The notes under the pieces: generated by a model | Databases searched by the model: none | The model's input: only the letters and a program-made list of their open reading frames with translations | What the model was told of the DNA's origin: nothing | Made by a program: the position numbers and the translations under genes | NCBI GenBank assembly: GCA_947632005.1 | Contig: CANRNU010000006.1 | Location: 1-64,000 of the forward strand | Length of the DNA: 64,000 bases | DNA from: an uncultured Oscillospiraceae bacterium | Lineage (GTDB): Bacteria; Bacillota; Clostridia; Oscillospirales; Oscillospiraceae | Reading direction: 5' to 3' | Shown: piece by piece, positions 8,334-16,722 of the stretch | How positions within the stretch are numbered: the stretch's first letter is position 1 | Layout of the letters: each line of letters begins with the position of its first letter

Positions 8334-9566
8334 ATGGACATCGGCATCATCGGCGGGGGCGCGTCCGGTCTGGCGGCGGCGCTGTCGGCCCGGGAGAGTC
8401 TGGATAACCGGGTCACGGTATTCGAGCGGCAGAACCGGGTGGGCCGGAAGCTCCTGGCCACCGGCAACGGCCGCTGCAACCTGACCAACCGGAACGCCGC
8501 GCCGGAGCACTATCACGGCGGGGACCCGTCCTTTGCCGGGCCTGCCCTGGCCCGCTTCGGCCCGGAGGACACCCTGCGCTGGTTCGCCTCCCTGGGCCTG
8601 GTCACCCGCACAGAGCCCTCCGGTCGGGTCTATCCCCTGTCCGACACGGCGGGCAGCGTGGTGGACGTGCTGCGCCTGGCCCTGGAGGCCCGGGACGGCA
8701 AGACGGTCTGTGCCCTGCCCGTGGCCCACGCCGAAAAACGGGGCGGAAAATTCCTCGTCGCCGGCGCCCTGGGGGAGGAATATTCCTTCGACCGGCTCAT
8801 CGTCGCCTGCGGCGGCATGGCCGGGGCCCGGGTGGGCGGCGTCCGCGCCGGCTATGACCTGCTGGCCGGCTTTGGCCACGCCGTCACGGACCTGCGCCCG
8901 TCCCTGGTCCAGCTCCGGACCGAAAACACCTGGACCCGCCCGCTGAAGGGCGTGCGCACCCAGGCCCGGCTCACCCTGGAGCGGAACGGGGCCGTCCTGG
9001 CCACCGCGGAGGGAGAGGTCCAGTTCGCCGACTACGGCGTCACCGGCCCCGGCGTGTATGACCTGAGCCGGGCGGCCTCCACCGCCGGTCCCGGCTGCGC
9101 CGTCGTGCTGCGGCTCCTGCCGGAGATGGATAAAGTTGACATAATTCAATATATGATAAACAAACGGGACGATTTTCCCGACTATAAAGCGGAAAACATC
9201 CTAAACGGAGCTTTACATAATTCTATCGCCCGCACGGTCCTCCGCCGGGCACAGATCCCCCAGGAGGCCCGGCTGTGGGCCCTGTCGGACGGGGCCCTCG
9301 GCCAGATCGCGGAGACCCTGTGCCGGTACGAGCTTCCCCTGACCGGCACCCTGGGCTTCGAGGACGCCCAGGTGACCGCGGGCGGCACCGAGACGTCCGG
9401 ATTCGACCCGGAGACGCTGGAGAGCCGGCTGGTGCCGGGGCTTTATGCCTGCGGCGAGGTGCTGGACGTGGACGGAGACTGCGGGGGCTATAACCTGCAA
9501 TGGGCCTGGTCCAGCGGACGGCTGGCCGGTCTCGCCGCCGGGGGACTGCTGGAGGCGCTCTCATGA
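8334..9566 (+). CDS. NAD(P)/FAD-dependent oxidoreductase, HI0933/BaiN-like family
   Basis: 410 residues. The N-terminal Rossmann dinucleotide motif GIIGGGASGLAAALSA (4-19) and the family motif VGRKLLATGNGRCNLTN (about 35-51) bind FAD; the C-terminal FAD motif reads GLYACGEVLDVDGDCGGYN (about 370-389). The family includes BaiN, implicated in bile-acid 7-dehydroxylation chemistry, but most members have no proven substrate. RBS AAGGAGGCATACC precedes ATG. It overlaps the next flavoprotein gene by ATGA, so the two are co-translated. Assigning it to bile-acid metabolism would be speculative. Confidence 0.88.
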   Translation: MDIGIIGGGASGLAAALSARESLDNRVTVFERQNRVGRKLLATGNGRCNLTNRNAAPEHYHGGDPSFAGPALARFGPEDTLRWFASLGLVTRTEPSGRVYPLSDTAGSVVDVLRLALEARDGKTVCALPVAHAEKRGGKFLVAGALGEEYSFDRLIVACGGMAGARVGGVRAGYDLLAGFGHAVTDLRPSLVQLRTENTWTRPLKGVRTQARLTLERNGAVLATAEGEVQFADYGVTGPGVYDLSRAASTAGPGCAVVLRLLPEMDKVDIIQYMINKRDDFPDYKAENILNGALHNSIARTVLRRAQIPQEARLWALSDGALGQIAETLCRYELPLTGTLGFEDAQVTAGGTETSGFDPETLESRLVPGLYACGEVLDVDGDCGGYNLQWAWSSGRLAGLAAGGLLEALS

Positions 9567-11128
9567 TACGGCTCCGAAACGTCCCCCTGCGCCTGGACGA
9601 GCCGGAGGACATGCTGGCCGACAAGGCGGCGGACAAGCTGAAGACAAGGGTCATTTCTGTGAAGATCGCCCGGAAGGCCGTGGATGCCCGGCGGAAGTCG
9701 GACGTGCATTTCGTGTACACCCTGGACGTGGCGGTCCGCGACGAGGCGTCCGCCCTGGCCCGCTGCCGGGACGCGGCTCCCGCACCCAAGAATGACTATG
9801 CGTCCCCGGTCCCGACCCGCATGCCGGAGGACCGTCCCATCGTGGTGGGTTTCGGCCCGGCGGGGATGTTCGCGGCCCTTGCCCTGGCCCTGGCAGGTCT
9901 CCGTCCCATCGTGCTGGAGCGGGGCGAGGACGCCGGACGCCGGAGCGCGAAGGTGGAGCGGCTGCGCCGGGAGGGCGTTCTGGACCCGGAGAGCAACATC
10001 CAGTTCGGCGAGGGCGGGGCCGGGGCCTTCTCCGACGGAAAACTGTCCACCGGCGTCAAGGACCGGCGCATCCCCTGGGTTCTGGAGCAGCTGACAGCCG
10101 CCGGCGCATCAGTTGACATAATTTATGACGCCAAGCCCCACATCGGCACGGACATGCTCCCCGGCATCTGCGCCAATATCCGCCGGCGCATCGAGGCCCT
10201 CGGCGGCGAGGTGCGCTTTTCCACCCGGCTGGACGGTCTGGAGACGGCCCATGGCCGCCTGACCGGCGCCGTGGCGGGCGGCAGCACCCTCCCCTGCTCT
10301 CGGCTCATCCTGGCCTGCGGCCATAGCGCCCGGGACACGTTTGAAATGTTATGTAAACTTATCCCCATGGCCCCCAAGCCCTTTGCCATGGGGGTGCGCA
10401 TCGAGCACCTGCAGGCGGACACGGACCGGGCCCAGTACGGTCCTCTCGCCGGACATCCCGCCCTGCCTCCCGCGGATTACGCCCTGGCGGCAGAGCTTCC
10501 CGACGGCCGCCGGTGCTATACCTTCTGCATGTGCCCCGGGGGCGAAGTGGTCCCCGCGGCCAGCGAACACGGCATGGTCTGCACCAACGGAGCCAGTCCC
10601 AGCAAAAGAAATTATGGTAACTCCAATGCCGCCCTGCTGGCCGCCCTGTCCCCGGAGGATTTCCCCTATGACGGCATCCTGGGCGGGGTGCAGTGGCAGC
10701 GGGAGCTGGAGCGCCGGGCCTATGAGGCCGCCGGGGGCGGCTATCGGGCCCCGGCACAGACCGTGGGGAGCTTTCTCCGGGGCGGCCCCTCCCGCTTTGG
10801 CCGGGTGACACCCTCCTATGGGCCGGGCGTGACCGCAATAGATTTACATAATATTCTTCCTCCGATCATCACCGGCACGCTTGCCGGGGCATTGCCAATC
10901 TTTGACCGGAAACTCCGGGGCTTCGCGGCGGCAGACGCGGTGCTGACCGGACCGGAGACCCGCTCCTCCAGCCCGGTGCGGATGCTTCGGACCGATGCGC
11001 TCCAGTCTCCCGCTGTGGCGGGTCTGTACCCCTGCGGAGAGGGAGCCGGCTGGGCAGGAGGCATCATGAGCGCCGCCGTGGACGGCCTCAGATGCGCCGA
11101 GGCCCTGATCGGGAGCCTGGAGGCCTGA
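9563..11128 (+). CDS. FAD-dependent oxidoreductase, COG2509-type uncharacterised dehydrogenase
   Basis: 521 residues from the ATG that overlaps the preceding stop codon. It has an N-terminal about 75-residue domain (MIRLRNVPLRLDEPEDML...), then the FAD motif IVVGFGPAGMFAALALALAG (about 94-113), the segment NIQFGEGGAGAFSDGKLSTG (about 150-169), and a C-terminal GLYPCGEGAGWAGGIMSAAVDG. This arrangement is typical of COG2509 flavoproteins widespread in Clostridia with unknown substrate. It forms an operon with the HI0933-type flavoprotein and the membrane protein downstream. Confidence 0.85.
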   Translation: MIRLRNVPLRLDEPEDMLADKAADKLKTRVISVKIARKAVDARRKSDVHFVYTLDVAVRDEASALARCRDAAPAPKNDYASPVPTRMPEDRPIVVGFGPAGMFAALALALAGLRPIVLERGEDAGRRSAKVERLRREGVLDPESNIQFGEGGAGAFSDGKLSTGVKDRRIPWVLEQLTAAGASVDIIYDAKPHIGTDMLPGICANIRRRIEALGGEVRFSTRLDGLETAHGRLTGAVAGGSTLPCSRLILACGHSARDTFEMLCKLIPMAPKPFAMGVRIEHLQADTDRAQYGPLAGHPALPPADYALAAELPDGRRCYTFCMCPGGEVVPAASEHGMVCTNGASPSKRNYGNSNAALLAALSPEDFPYDGILGGVQWQRELERRAYEAAGGGYRAPAQTVGSFLRGGPSRFGRVTPSYGPGVTAIDLHNILPPIITGTLAGALPIFDRKLRGFAAADAVLTGPETRSSSPVRMLRTDALQSPAVAGLYPCGEGAGWAGGIMSAAVDGLRCAEALIGSLEA

Positions 11129-11129
11129 C

Positions 11130-11684
11130 ATGAGCGGCAAGAGCCCTTTTCAGGCGTTCCTGCACCGGGCCGCCGCGGCCAGTCTGCTGGTCCTGCTGCT
11201 GTGCATCCCCTTTTGGCACGTCGCGGTTTTGGAGAGTCTTGGCATCACGGCGCTGACCGTGTTCTATCACCTAGCTGTCCGGCTCTTCCTGGGCGAGTGG
11301 CTGCTGATGAGACTGATACCGGCCCATCCTGACTGGCATGCCCGGCGGTACCGGGTGAGCCCCCGGGAGCAGGCGCTTTATGAAAGGCTGGGCGTGAAGC
11401 GGTGGAAGCGGTCCATGCCCACCTACGACCCGGCGGAGTATTCCGGCAGCCTGGACCACATCATCGAGGCCACCTGCCGGTCGGAGACCGTCCACCTTTG
11501 CAACGTGCCCGCCAGCTTCGTCCCGCTGCTGTTCTCCCTGGCCTTCGGCGCATTTCCCGTGTTCCTGCTCACTTCCCTGGCTGCGGCGGCGCTGGACCTG
11601 GCGTTCGTCATCGTGCAGCGGTATAACCGGCCCCGGCTGATCCGGGCATACGAAAAGCAGACCGCCCGAAGAGCAGTCCGCTGA
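11130..11684 (+). CDS. Membrane protein resembling glycosyl-4,4'-diaponeurosporenoate acyltransferase (CrtO-like)
   Basis: 184 residues with two N-terminal hydrophobic helices, a cytosolic loop containing LGVKRWKRSMPTYDPAEYSG (about 87-106), a short His/Glu-bearing amphipathic stretch (SLDHIIEATCRSETVH), and a C-terminal pair of helices. The VKRWK..MP motif and length match the CrtO-like acyltransferase family found in many Firmicutes that make no staphyloxanthin, so function is open. The ATG lies one base after the preceding stop; last gene of a three-gene unit. Confidence 0.65.
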   Translation: MSGKSPFQAFLHRAAAASLLVLLLCIPFWHVAVLESLGITALTVFYHLAVRLFLGEWLLMRLIPAHPDWHARRYRVSPREQALYERLGVKRWKRSMPTYDPAEYSGSLDHIIEATCRSETVHLCNVPASFVPLLFSLAFGAFPVFLLTSLAAAALDLAFVIVQRYNRPRLIRAYEKQTARRAVR

Positions 11685-11707
11685 GCGCGATATCCATATA
11701 CACATGC

Positions 11708-11745
11708 GCCCAGGCGGCCAAAAATGGCCGCCTGGGCGTCATTTT
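11708..11745 (+). terminator. Intrinsic terminator after the flavoprotein operon
   Basis: 13-bp perfect arms GCCCAGGCGGCCA / TGGCCGCCTGGGC (11708-11720 and 11725-11737), followed by GTCATTTT. It lies between convergent operons. Confidence 0.85.
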
Positions 11746-12922
11746 ATCCCAGCCGCCGGCGGATGGCGGCGACGAAATCCTCTGTGTCCGCCACCTGGCC
11801 TCTTCCCAGCAGCGCGGCGATGTCCCCGGTGACCACGCCGTCCCGGACCGTATCCATGGCGGCGTCCTCCAGTTTTTGGGCAAAGGCGGAAAGCGCCGGA
11901 AGCCCGTCCAGTTCCCCCCGCTTCCGGAGGGCGCCGGACCAGGCGAACAGGATGGCCATGGGGTCGGTGCTGGTCCGCTCCCCGGCCTGCCGCCGCCGCC
12001 AGTGGCGGGTGACGGTGCCGTGGGCGGCCTCGTAGACGAACCGCCCGTCGGGGGAGATGAGCACGCTGGTCATCAGGGCCAGAGCCCCGAAGGCCGCGCC
12101 GATCATATCGCTCATCACGTCCCCGTCGTAATTTTTCAGCGCCCACACGAACCCGCCGTTCGACCGCATGCACCGGGCCACCGCGTCGTCGATGAGGGTG
12201 TAGAGATAACGGATCCCCGCGGCCTCGAAGGCCGCTTTGTACTCCTCGTCGTAGACCTTTTGGAAGACGTCCCGGAACCGGCCGTCATAGGTCTGGCTGA
12301 TGGTGTCCTTACAGGAGAACCACAGGTCCTGCTTCCTGTCCAGGGCACAGGCAAAGGAGCTGCGGGCAAAGGAGAAGATGCTCGCGTCCGTGTTGTGCAT
12401 GGCCAGGGCCACCCCGGGCCCCTGGAAGGCGAACACGGTCTTATCCTCCCCCGCGCCGGTGAGCCGGACGGTCTCGCCGCCCCGGGCGGAGACCTCCACG
12501 CCCTTGTACACGTCCCCGTACCCGTGGCGGGCCACGGTGATGGGCCTGGTCCAGGTGGGCACCAGGGGCGTCGCCCCGGGCAGGAGGATGGGACTGCGAA
12601 AAATGGTCCCGTCCAGGGCCGAGCGCAGGGTGCCGTTGGGACTGGGGTACAGCCGGGGCAGGTCATATTCCGCTTTCCGCTGGGCGTTGGGGGTGATGGT
12701 GGCGCACTTGACGCCCACACCCAGTCTCTTCACAGCCCGGGCCGCATCCATGGTGACGGCGTCTTCCGTCTCCTTTCGGGCGGTCAGGCTCAGGTCATAA
12801 TACTCCGTCTTCAGGTCCACGAAGGGCCGGACCAGCTCCTCCCGGACCAGCCCCCACATGAGCCGGGCGGTCTCATCTCCGTCCATCTCCACGATGGGCG
12901 TGGTCATCCCGATCTTATCCAT
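11744..12922 (-). CDS. icd: NADP-dependent isocitrate dehydrogenase (homodimeric, eukaryotic-like type)
   Basis: 392 residues. Oxidatively decarboxylates isocitrate to 2-oxoglutarate. Diagnostic features are VEMDGDETARLMW (12-24), the substrate loop SPNGTLRSALDGTIFR (about 94-109), YKGVEVSA, the metal-binding ALKNYDGDVMSDM (about 264-276), and the coenzyme loop EAAHGTVTRHWRRR (about 301-314), whose His/Arg residues favour NADP. The start overlaps the end of the aconitase-family gene by eight bases, so translation is coupled. With aconitase and the divergent citrate synthase it supplies 2-oxoglutarate for glutamate synthesis. Confidence 0.93.
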   Translation of the reverse strand: MDKIGMTTPIVEMDGDETARLMWGLVREELVRPFVDLKTEYYDLSLTARKETEDAVTMDAARAVKRLGVGVKCATITPNAQRKAEYDLPRLYPSPNGTLRSALDGTIFRSPILLPGATPLVPTWTRPITVARHGYGDVYKGVEVSARGGETVRLTGAGEDKTVFAFQGPGVALAMHNTDASIFSFARSSFACALDRKQDLWFSCKDTISQTYDGRFRDVFQKVYDEEYKAAFEAAGIRYLYTLIDDAVARCMRSNGGFVWALKNYDGDVMSDMIGAAFGALALMTSVLISPDGRFVYEAAHGTVTRHWRRRQAGERTSTDPMAILFAWSGALRKRGELDGLPALSAFAQKLEDAAMDTVRDGVVTGDIAALLGRGQVADTEDFVAAIRRRLG

Positions 12923-14933
12923 TGCCGCCCTCCTTCCGGGCCCGGTACCAGTTGATGAGGCACCCGGCCAGCAATATCTCCCGCTCCTTGGCCGTGAGGG
13001 CGCCCAGGCCCAGGGTCACAGGCGTTCCGCCGATGGAGCCCTCCACCTGTTCCGCGCCGGAGGCCAGGGCCTTCCGGATGCCGGGCACGGTCAGCACCGC
13101 GCCGGGCTCCCAGGCAAAGTCCCCGTCGTAGGTAAAGGGCACGATGCCCCAGTTGATGAGGTTGGCCCGATAGCGGCGGGTGGCGTATTCCCGGGCCACA
13201 TTGGCCGCGCCCCCCAGCACCCGCTGGCAGGAGGCGGCCTGCTCCCGGGCGGAGCCGTCTCCGGGTTTCACCGCATAGACGGCGCTGGCCTTCCCCTCGT
13301 CCTGCAGGGCCTTGCACCGGGGCACATACTCCGGTACCCGGCGGCTCAGGGCAAACTCCGCCAGCTTCATGGGGTTGGACCGGTAGCTGGAGGTCTCCCC
13401 GGAGGGGATGAGCTCATCCGTGGTGGTCACCGGGTCATGGATGACCGCGGCAAAGGTGACCGCCAGGTCCTCCGGCATGGGGGGGATCTCCGGCCAGGGC
13501 TGGATATTGGGCCCGTAACGCAGGAGCTCCTCCGCCAGAGGCTTGCCAAAGCCCCGGTAGACCCGGCTGTCATAGGGCGCGGGGTCGAAGCAGTCGGGCA
13601 CCTCCGGCATGTCGTAGTCCATCTCCGTGGCAGGGGTGATGACGCCGCCATTGGCCGCCGTGGCGGCGATGGACCGGGCGTCCATCAAGATCACCTGGGC
13701 GCTCTGGCCCTGGGCGGGCTGGGACCCCTCCCGGTTGGGGAAGTTCCTGGTGGTGTGCCGCAGGCTCACCGTATCGTTGGCGGGCACGTCCCCGGCCCCG
13801 AAGCAGGGCCCGCAGAAGCAGGGCTTCACCACGCCGCCGGCGGCCAAAATGGTCTCCAGCGCGCCGCAGCCCATGGCCGCCAGCTGCACCGGCATGCTGG
13901 CCGGATATACCGCCAGGTCAAAATACCCGCTGCCCACGGTCCGGCCCTTCAAAATGGCCGCGGCCTCCGCGATGTTCTCCAAAAGACCCCCGGCGCACCC
14001 GGCGATGATCCCCTGCTCCGCCCGCTTTCCGGCCAGCTCCTTGAGGGGCACCGCCTTGGAGGGGTGGTAGGGTAGCGCTGCCATGGGCTCCACCTTTGAC
14101 AGGTCCACGCTCACCATGGCGTCATAGAGAGCGCCCTCCCCCGGCTCCATGCGCCTGTAGTCCCCCAGCCGCCCCCGGAGGGCCAGCCAGGTTTCGGTCT
14201 TCTCGTCGGTCTGCCAGATACTGGAAAGACAGGCTGTCTCCGTGGTCATCACGTCCAGGCCCATCCGCCAGTCCATAGAGAGATCTTTCACTCCCGGTCC
14301 GGCGAACTCCAGCACCGCGTTTTTCACAAAGCCGCCGGGAAACACCGCTCCGCACAGGGCCAGGGCCACGTCATGGGGCCCCACCCCCTGCCGGGGCTTT
14401 CCGGTCAGGTACACCAGGATGACCCGGGGCGCGGGCAGCTCATAGGCGTCGTCCAGCAGCTGCTTGACCAACTCCGGGCCGCCCTCCCCCACACCCATGG
14501 TCCCCAGGGCGCCGTAGCGGGTGTGGCTGTCCGAGCCGAGGATCATCTTCCCGCAGCCAGCCAGCCGCTCCCGGGCGTACTGGTGGATGACCGCCAGGTT
14601 GGCCGGGACATATTCGCCCCCGAACCGCCGGGCGGCGGACAGGCCGAAGGCGTGGTCGTCGGCGTTGATGGTGCCCCCCACGGCGCACAGGCTGTTGTGG
14701 CAGTTGGTGAGCACATAGGGGATGTCGAAGCGAGTCATCCCCGAGGCCATGGCTGTCTGGATGATGCCAACATAGGTGATATCGTGGCTGATGAGCGCGT
14801 CGAAGCGCACCCGCTCTCCCCCGTGGGCAGCCAGTACCCCTGCCGCCATGGTCCGGCCCCGGTCCGCCTCCGGGCCGGGCTCCGCCGGGGCGCCGTTCTG
14901 CCACATGATGGGTCCGTCGTGCAGTGTGATCAT
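12915..14933 (-). CDS. Aconitase-family hydratase
   Basis: 672 residues. Isomerises citrate to isocitrate via a 4Fe-4S cluster. The three cluster cysteines are visible as TTETACLSS (about 236) and CFCGPCFG (about 375-382). The N-terminal MITLHDGPIMWQNGAP and GSDSHTRYGALGTMG (about 143-157) match the monomeric clostridial hydratase group. The swivel domain with SSYRSNPMKLAEFALSRR (about 510-527) closes the protein. It is the first gene of the acn-icd unit, divergent from citrate synthase, which supports citrate as the physiological substrate. Confidence 0.9.
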   Translation of the reverse strand: MITLHDGPIMWQNGAPAEPGPEADRGRTMAAGVLAAHGGERVRFDALISHDITYVGIIQTAMASGMTRFDIPYVLTNCHNSLCAVGGTINADDHAFGLSAARRFGGEYVPANLAVIHQYARERLAGCGKMILGSDSHTRYGALGTMGVGEGGPELVKQLLDDAYELPAPRVILVYLTGKPRQGVGPHDVALALCGAVFPGGFVKNAVLEFAGPGVKDLSMDWRMGLDVMTTETACLSSIWQTDEKTETWLALRGRLGDYRRMEPGEGALYDAMVSVDLSKVEPMAALPYHPSKAVPLKELAGKRAEQGIIAGCAGGLLENIAEAAAILKGRTVGSGYFDLAVYPASMPVQLAAMGCGALETILAAGGVVKPCFCGPCFGAGDVPANDTVSLRHTTRNFPNREGSQPAQGQSAQVILMDARSIAATAANGGVITPATEMDYDMPEVPDCFDPAPYDSRVYRGFGKPLAEELLRYGPNIQPWPEIPPMPEDLAVTFAAVIHDPVTTTDELIPSGETSSYRSNPMKLAEFALSRRVPEYVPRCKALQDEGKASAVYAVKPGDGSAREQAASCQRVLGGAANVAREYATRRYRANLINWGIVPFTYDGDFAWEPGAVLTVPGIRKALASGAEQVEGSIGGTPVTLGLGALTAKEREILLAGCLINWYRARKEGGNG

Positions 14934-14972
14934 GTTTCCTCACCTGTTTAAACAATAAAATAGTCAGGAATC

Positions 14973-15001
14973 ATTATACAACGCTCCCGGACATCCGTAA
15001 A
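14973..15001 (-). promoter_or_regulatory. Promoter of the aconitase-icd operon
   Basis: On the minus strand TTTACG (15001-14996), a 17-bp spacer, and TATAAT (14978-14973) lie about 40 bp upstream of the aconitase ATG. The 262-bp divergent region to citrate synthase is AT-rich compared with its surroundings and likely holds shared control sites. Confidence 0.6.
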
Positions 15002-15137
15002 GGGTCTTTCCGCTGTAGCATCCGCCAAAAAATACCGCGAAAATGTAAAATTGATTGTAGTAAGTTGCAAAAACACCAAATCCAGCCCGCGATATCCAGA
15101 TATTTTCGGTCATTTCTGAAATTTTTGTTTTTGAAAC

Positions 15138-15166
15138 TTGCAAATACCGCTTCCGGTGTGTATAAT
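15138..15166 (+). promoter_or_regulatory. Promoter of citrate synthase
   Basis: TTGCAA (15138-15143), a 17-bp spacer, and a perfect TATAAT (15161-15166), 30 bp before the citrate synthase ATG. Confidence 0.7.
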
Positions 15167-15195
15167 ATCCCATCATACGAATCGAGGCGGAGATC

Positions 15196-16545
15196 ATGAC
15201 GGAATACACATTCGTTCTGGACAAGTACATGAGCGCTCTGTGCGCGGACGCGGCGGAGCGGTACGCCATCGACCCGGCGTATTTCGCCCGGGTCCGGCGG
15301 GGCCTGCGCAACGAGGACGGCACGGGCGTGCTCATCGGCGCCACCCGCATCGGCAGCGTCCAGGGCTACTACATGCAGGACGGCGAGCGGGTGCCCACGG
15401 AGGGGCGGCTGCTGTACCGGGGCATCTCGGTGGAGGACATCGTGAAGAGCCACTGGGACGCCGGCACCTTCGGCTATGAGGAGGTGGCCTACCTGCTGCT
15501 GCTGGGCCAGCTTCCCAACGCCGAGGAGATGGACCTGTTTTCCGCCATGCTCTCCGAGGCCCGGCGGCTGCCCTCGGGCTTTTTCGAGGACATGATCCTG
15601 AAAAACCCCAGCCCGGACGTGATGAACGGCCTGGCCCGGAGCGTGCTGGCCCTGTACGCCTATGACTCCGACCCGGACGACCTGTCCGTGGAGAACCTCA
15701 TGCGCCAGTCGGTGGAGCTCATCGCCCGGCTGCCTGTGATCGTGGCCCAGACCTACGCGGTGAAGCGCCACATCTACGAGGAGGCCAGCCTCTACATCCA
15801 TCACCCCAAAGATGAGCTGAGCCTGGCGGAGAACTTCCTGCGCATGGCCCGGAAGGACAAGAGCTACTCCCCTCTGGAGGCCCGGCTTCTGGACCTGATG
15901 CTCATCCTCCACGCGGAGCACGGCGGCGGCAACAACTCCGCCTTCGTCTGCCGGGCCATGTCCTCCTCCGGCACGGACACCTATTCCGCCATCGCCGGGG
16001 CCATCGGCGCGCTGAAAGGCCCCCTTCACGGCGGCGCCAACGCCAAGGTCCAGGAGATGTTCTCCTTCCTGCATCAGCGCATCGACGACGACTCCCCCGA
16101 CAGCGCCATCCGGGACGCCCTGGCAGATATCCTGGCCCGGCGGGCCGGGGACGGCTCCGGCAAGCTCTATGGCCTGGGCCACGCGGTCTACACCAAGTCC
16201 GACCCCCGCACCGTCATCATCAAGAAATACGCCCGGGGCCTGGCCCGGGAAAAGGGCCGGGAGGAGGAGATGGACTTCCGGGAGCGGGTGGAGCGCATCG
16301 GCCTGGAGCTGGTGGCGGAGAAGAAAGGGACCACCTGCGCCAACGTGGACTTCTATTCCGGCTTCGTGTATGACATGCTGGGCATTCGGCAGGAGCTGTA
16401 CACGCCGCTGTTCGCCATCGCCCGCATCGCCGGGTGGTGCGCCCACCGGATGGAGGAGGTCCTCACCGGCGGTCGCATCATGCGCCCCGCCTACCGGTCC
16501 GTCAGCACCCCCAGCGCCTATACCGCCCCGGACATGCGGGGTTGA
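15196..16545 (+). CDS. Citrate synthase
   Basis: 449 residues. Condenses oxaloacetate with acetyl-CoA to give citrate. Catalytic residues are recognisable: the His of LHAEHGGGNNSAF (about 236-248), the His of GPLHGGANAKVQEM (about 275-288), and the Asp of NVDFYSGF (about 382-389). The extended N-terminus and length match the clostridial type II-like group. Start ATG follows GAGGCGGAGATC. It is divergent from aconitase and icd, so the three genes together make the oxidative arm from oxaloacetate to 2-oxoglutarate; no other TCA genes are in the window. Confidence 0.95.
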   Translation: MTEYTFVLDKYMSALCADAAERYAIDPAYFARVRRGLRNEDGTGVLIGATRIGSVQGYYMQDGERVPTEGRLLYRGISVEDIVKSHWDAGTFGYEEVAYLLLLGQLPNAEEMDLFSAMLSEARRLPSGFFEDMILKNPSPDVMNGLARSVLALYAYDSDPDDLSVENLMRQSVELIARLPVIVAQTYAVKRHIYEEASLYIHHPKDELSLAENFLRMARKDKSYSPLEARLLDLMLILHAEHGGGNNSAFVCRAMSSSGTDTYSAIAGAIGALKGPLHGGANAKVQEMFSFLHQRIDDDSPDSAIRDALADILARRAGDGSGKLYGLGHAVYTKSDPRTVIIKKYARGLAREKGREEEMDFRERVERIGLELVAEKKGTTCANVDFYSGFVYDMLGIRQELYTPLFAIARIAGWCAHRMEEVLTGGRIMRPAYRSVSTPSAYTAPDMRG

Positions 16546-16571
16546 CACCGGGGCAGCCCCGGGTCTATAAT
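16542..16571 (+). promoter_or_regulatory. Consensus promoter for the MFS exporter leader
   Basis: TTGACA (16542-16547), an 18-bp spacer, and TATAAT (16566-16571). The -35 box overlaps the citrate synthase stop codon. Strong consensus fits an attenuated resistance-type gene that is always initiated and controlled after initiation. Confidence 0.8.
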
Positions 16572-16592
16572 ACCTGCCGAGGTGTTTTCATC

Positions 16593-16610
16593 ATGGTGAT
16601 CCGGTCTTAA
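16593..16610 (+). CDS. Putative five-residue leader peptide MVIRS
   Basis: ATG GTG ATC CGG TCT TAA begins about 15 bases into the predicted transcript and is preceded by GAGGTG, a usable ribosome site. Short leader ORFs in this position, followed by a terminator hairpin and a drug-efflux or ribosome-protection gene, are the hallmark of ribosome-mediated attenuation in Firmicutes. Translation is inferred from position only. Confidence 0.5.
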   Translation: MVIRS

Positions 16611-16625
16611 TACAGGCAAATATAT

Positions 16626-16675
16626 CCACGGTCCACAGGGCAAGCTGCGGCTTGTCCTGTGTCCGTGGTCTTTTT
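16626..16675 (+). terminator. Attenuator hairpin in the MFS leader
   Basis: CCACGG..CACAGG.CAAGC-TGCG-GCTTG.CCTGTG.CCGTGG (16626-16668) forms a long interrupted stem followed by TCTTTTT. It lies between the leader peptide and the MFS gene, 48 bases before its ATG. Confidence 0.75.
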
Positions 16676-16722
16676 ATGCCCTTTTGGGACACATCATTTT
16701 TACTTTTTAAGAGGATATCACC

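Noticed and set aside
8334-9566. Bile-acid 7-dehydroxylation (baiN) assignment
   Set aside because: Only family-level similarity to HI0933/BaiN flavoproteins; no other bai genes are nearby.
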